Shown here: piece by piece, positions 63,723 to 64,000 of the stretch
Position numbering within the stretch: the stretch's first letter is position 1
How the letters are laid out: the number at the start of each line of letters is the position of its first letter
Source: Bacteroidetes bacterium HGW-Bacteroidetes-4
GTDB taxonomy: Bacteria; Bacteroidota; Bacteroidia; Bacteroidales; SZUA-534
Reading direction: 5' to 3'
Length of the DNA: 64,000 nucleotides
Assembly: GCA_002840905.1 (NCBI GenBank)
Contig: PHDD01000013.1
Location: 1 to 64,000 of the forward strand
Position numbers and translations under genes: made by a program
The notes under the pieces: generated by a model
The model's input: the letters and a program-made list of their open reading frames with translations, nothing else
Told to the model about the DNA's origin: nothing
Databases searched by the model: none

Positions 63723-64000
63723 TTATTGTTTGATTTCGAAAATAAACGATCTTTTTACGGTATCTCGGGTAATATACAATACCGCATAATAAGGAATCAA
63801 AACAGCCAGCGAAAATAGTCCGGCTTTTAGTTCAGATAAATTAAGTGAAGTACAAATTATTAATGTAGTAAGAACCAGGAGAAAAGGTAACAGATATCCT
63901 AAAAATAAGGCTTTGAAACCCATCGATTCTCTGGCCCAAACAGTTACCCAATCACCAACTTTTAAGGTTTTTCCGTTGGGCAGGGCATCAATAATTTTTT
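63723..64000 (-). CDS. RseC/MucC-family protein, truncated by the window edge
   Basis: Only the C-terminal about 92 residues are in the window. The frame is open up to base 64000; an internal ATG at 63923 is not the start, because upstream codons continue in frame with the typical KTLKVGDWVTVWARES segment. Two membrane helices follow (about LFLGYLLPFLLVLTTLIICT and GLFSLAVLIPYYAVLYIT). RseC-family proteins are part of the SoxR-reducing/Rnf-Rsx system and in Bacteroidota frequently precede rnfB. It is the first visible gene of the rnf operon and its cytosolic N-terminal, probably cysteine-containing part is missing. Confidence 0.85.
   Translation of the reverse strand, partial: KIIDALPNGKTLKVGDWVTVWARESMGFKALFLGYLLPFLLVLTTLIICTSLNLSELKAGLFSLAVLIPYYAVLYITRDTVKRSFIFEIKQ

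Overview
The window looks like a chromosomal piece of a Bacteroidota (Bacteroidales-type) bacterium, possibly from the Marinilabiliales/Prolixibacteraceae side; the family is a guess. Evidence for the phylum: a SusC/SusD pair, a one-protein hybrid two-component regulator, many lipoproteins with Bacteroidota-type lipoboxes, a DUF4249/TonB-receptor pair, OstA-like and DUF2795 proteins, and promoters of the TAnnTTTG type. DNA is moderately AT-rich. I saw no rRNA, tRNA, CRISPR array or insertion sequence.

Region by region. (1) 1-1250: an AT-rich single gene with a HEPN-like RNase motif, bracketed by a 15-bp inverted repeat, then palindromic non-coding DNA. (2) 1251-3167: RecQ helicase. (3) 3311-17218, minus strand: an arabinan utilisation locus read in the order surface-binding lipoprotein, SusC, SusD, GH43 lipoprotein, GH127/146, GH51, GH43. 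The divergent HTCS sensor-regulator (17828-22171) presumably controls it. (4) 22241-31424, minus strand: araR (Nudix-like regulator), Na+/sugar symporter, araA, araD, araB, a second GH51 and an aldose 1-epimerase. Regions 3 and 4 together encode the path from pectic arabinan to D-xylulose 5-phosphate. (5) 31834-37698, minus strand: a compact heterodisulfide-reductase-like (Hdr) cluster C-B-A-C plus a membrane cytochrome b/FeS/double-CCG fusion, and a class IV aminotransferase. No recognisable dedicated electron partner is adjacent. (6) 38072-40530, plus strand: methyltransferase, LolD-like ATPase, PduO-type cobalamin adenosyltransferase, DUF2795 protein. (7) 40654-48965, minus strand: OstA/LptA-like protein, MoxR ATPase, three SurA/PpiC-type periplasmic proteins, guaB. 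(8) 49266-54677: M3 peptidase, DUF4249 lipoprotein and TonB-dependent receptor. (9) 54803-58432: three-subunit biotin-dependent acyl-CoA carboxylase, probably propionyl-CoA. (10) 58559-64000: rnfBCDGEA, preceded by an RseC-family gene cut by the window edge.

How it fits together: arabinan is bound and cut at the surface, imported by SusCD, debranched by GH51/GH127/GH43 in the periplasm, taken up as L-arabinose by the symporter and converted by AraA, AraB and AraD. The Rnf and Hdr-like complexes point to a metabolism using low-potential electrons (ferredoxin, quinone and thiol/FeS chemistry). The acyl-CoA carboxylase and adenosylcobalamin synthesis fit methylmalonyl-CoA/propionate chemistry.

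Points most worth following: the partnerless Hdr-like cluster with a degenerate HdrB; the duplicated, apparently uncharacterised binding module in the surface lipoprotein; a 12-bp motif shared by the PUL and ara control regions; a tandemly duplicated start codon before the first PUL gene; and the inverted-repeat-bounded HEPN-like gene.
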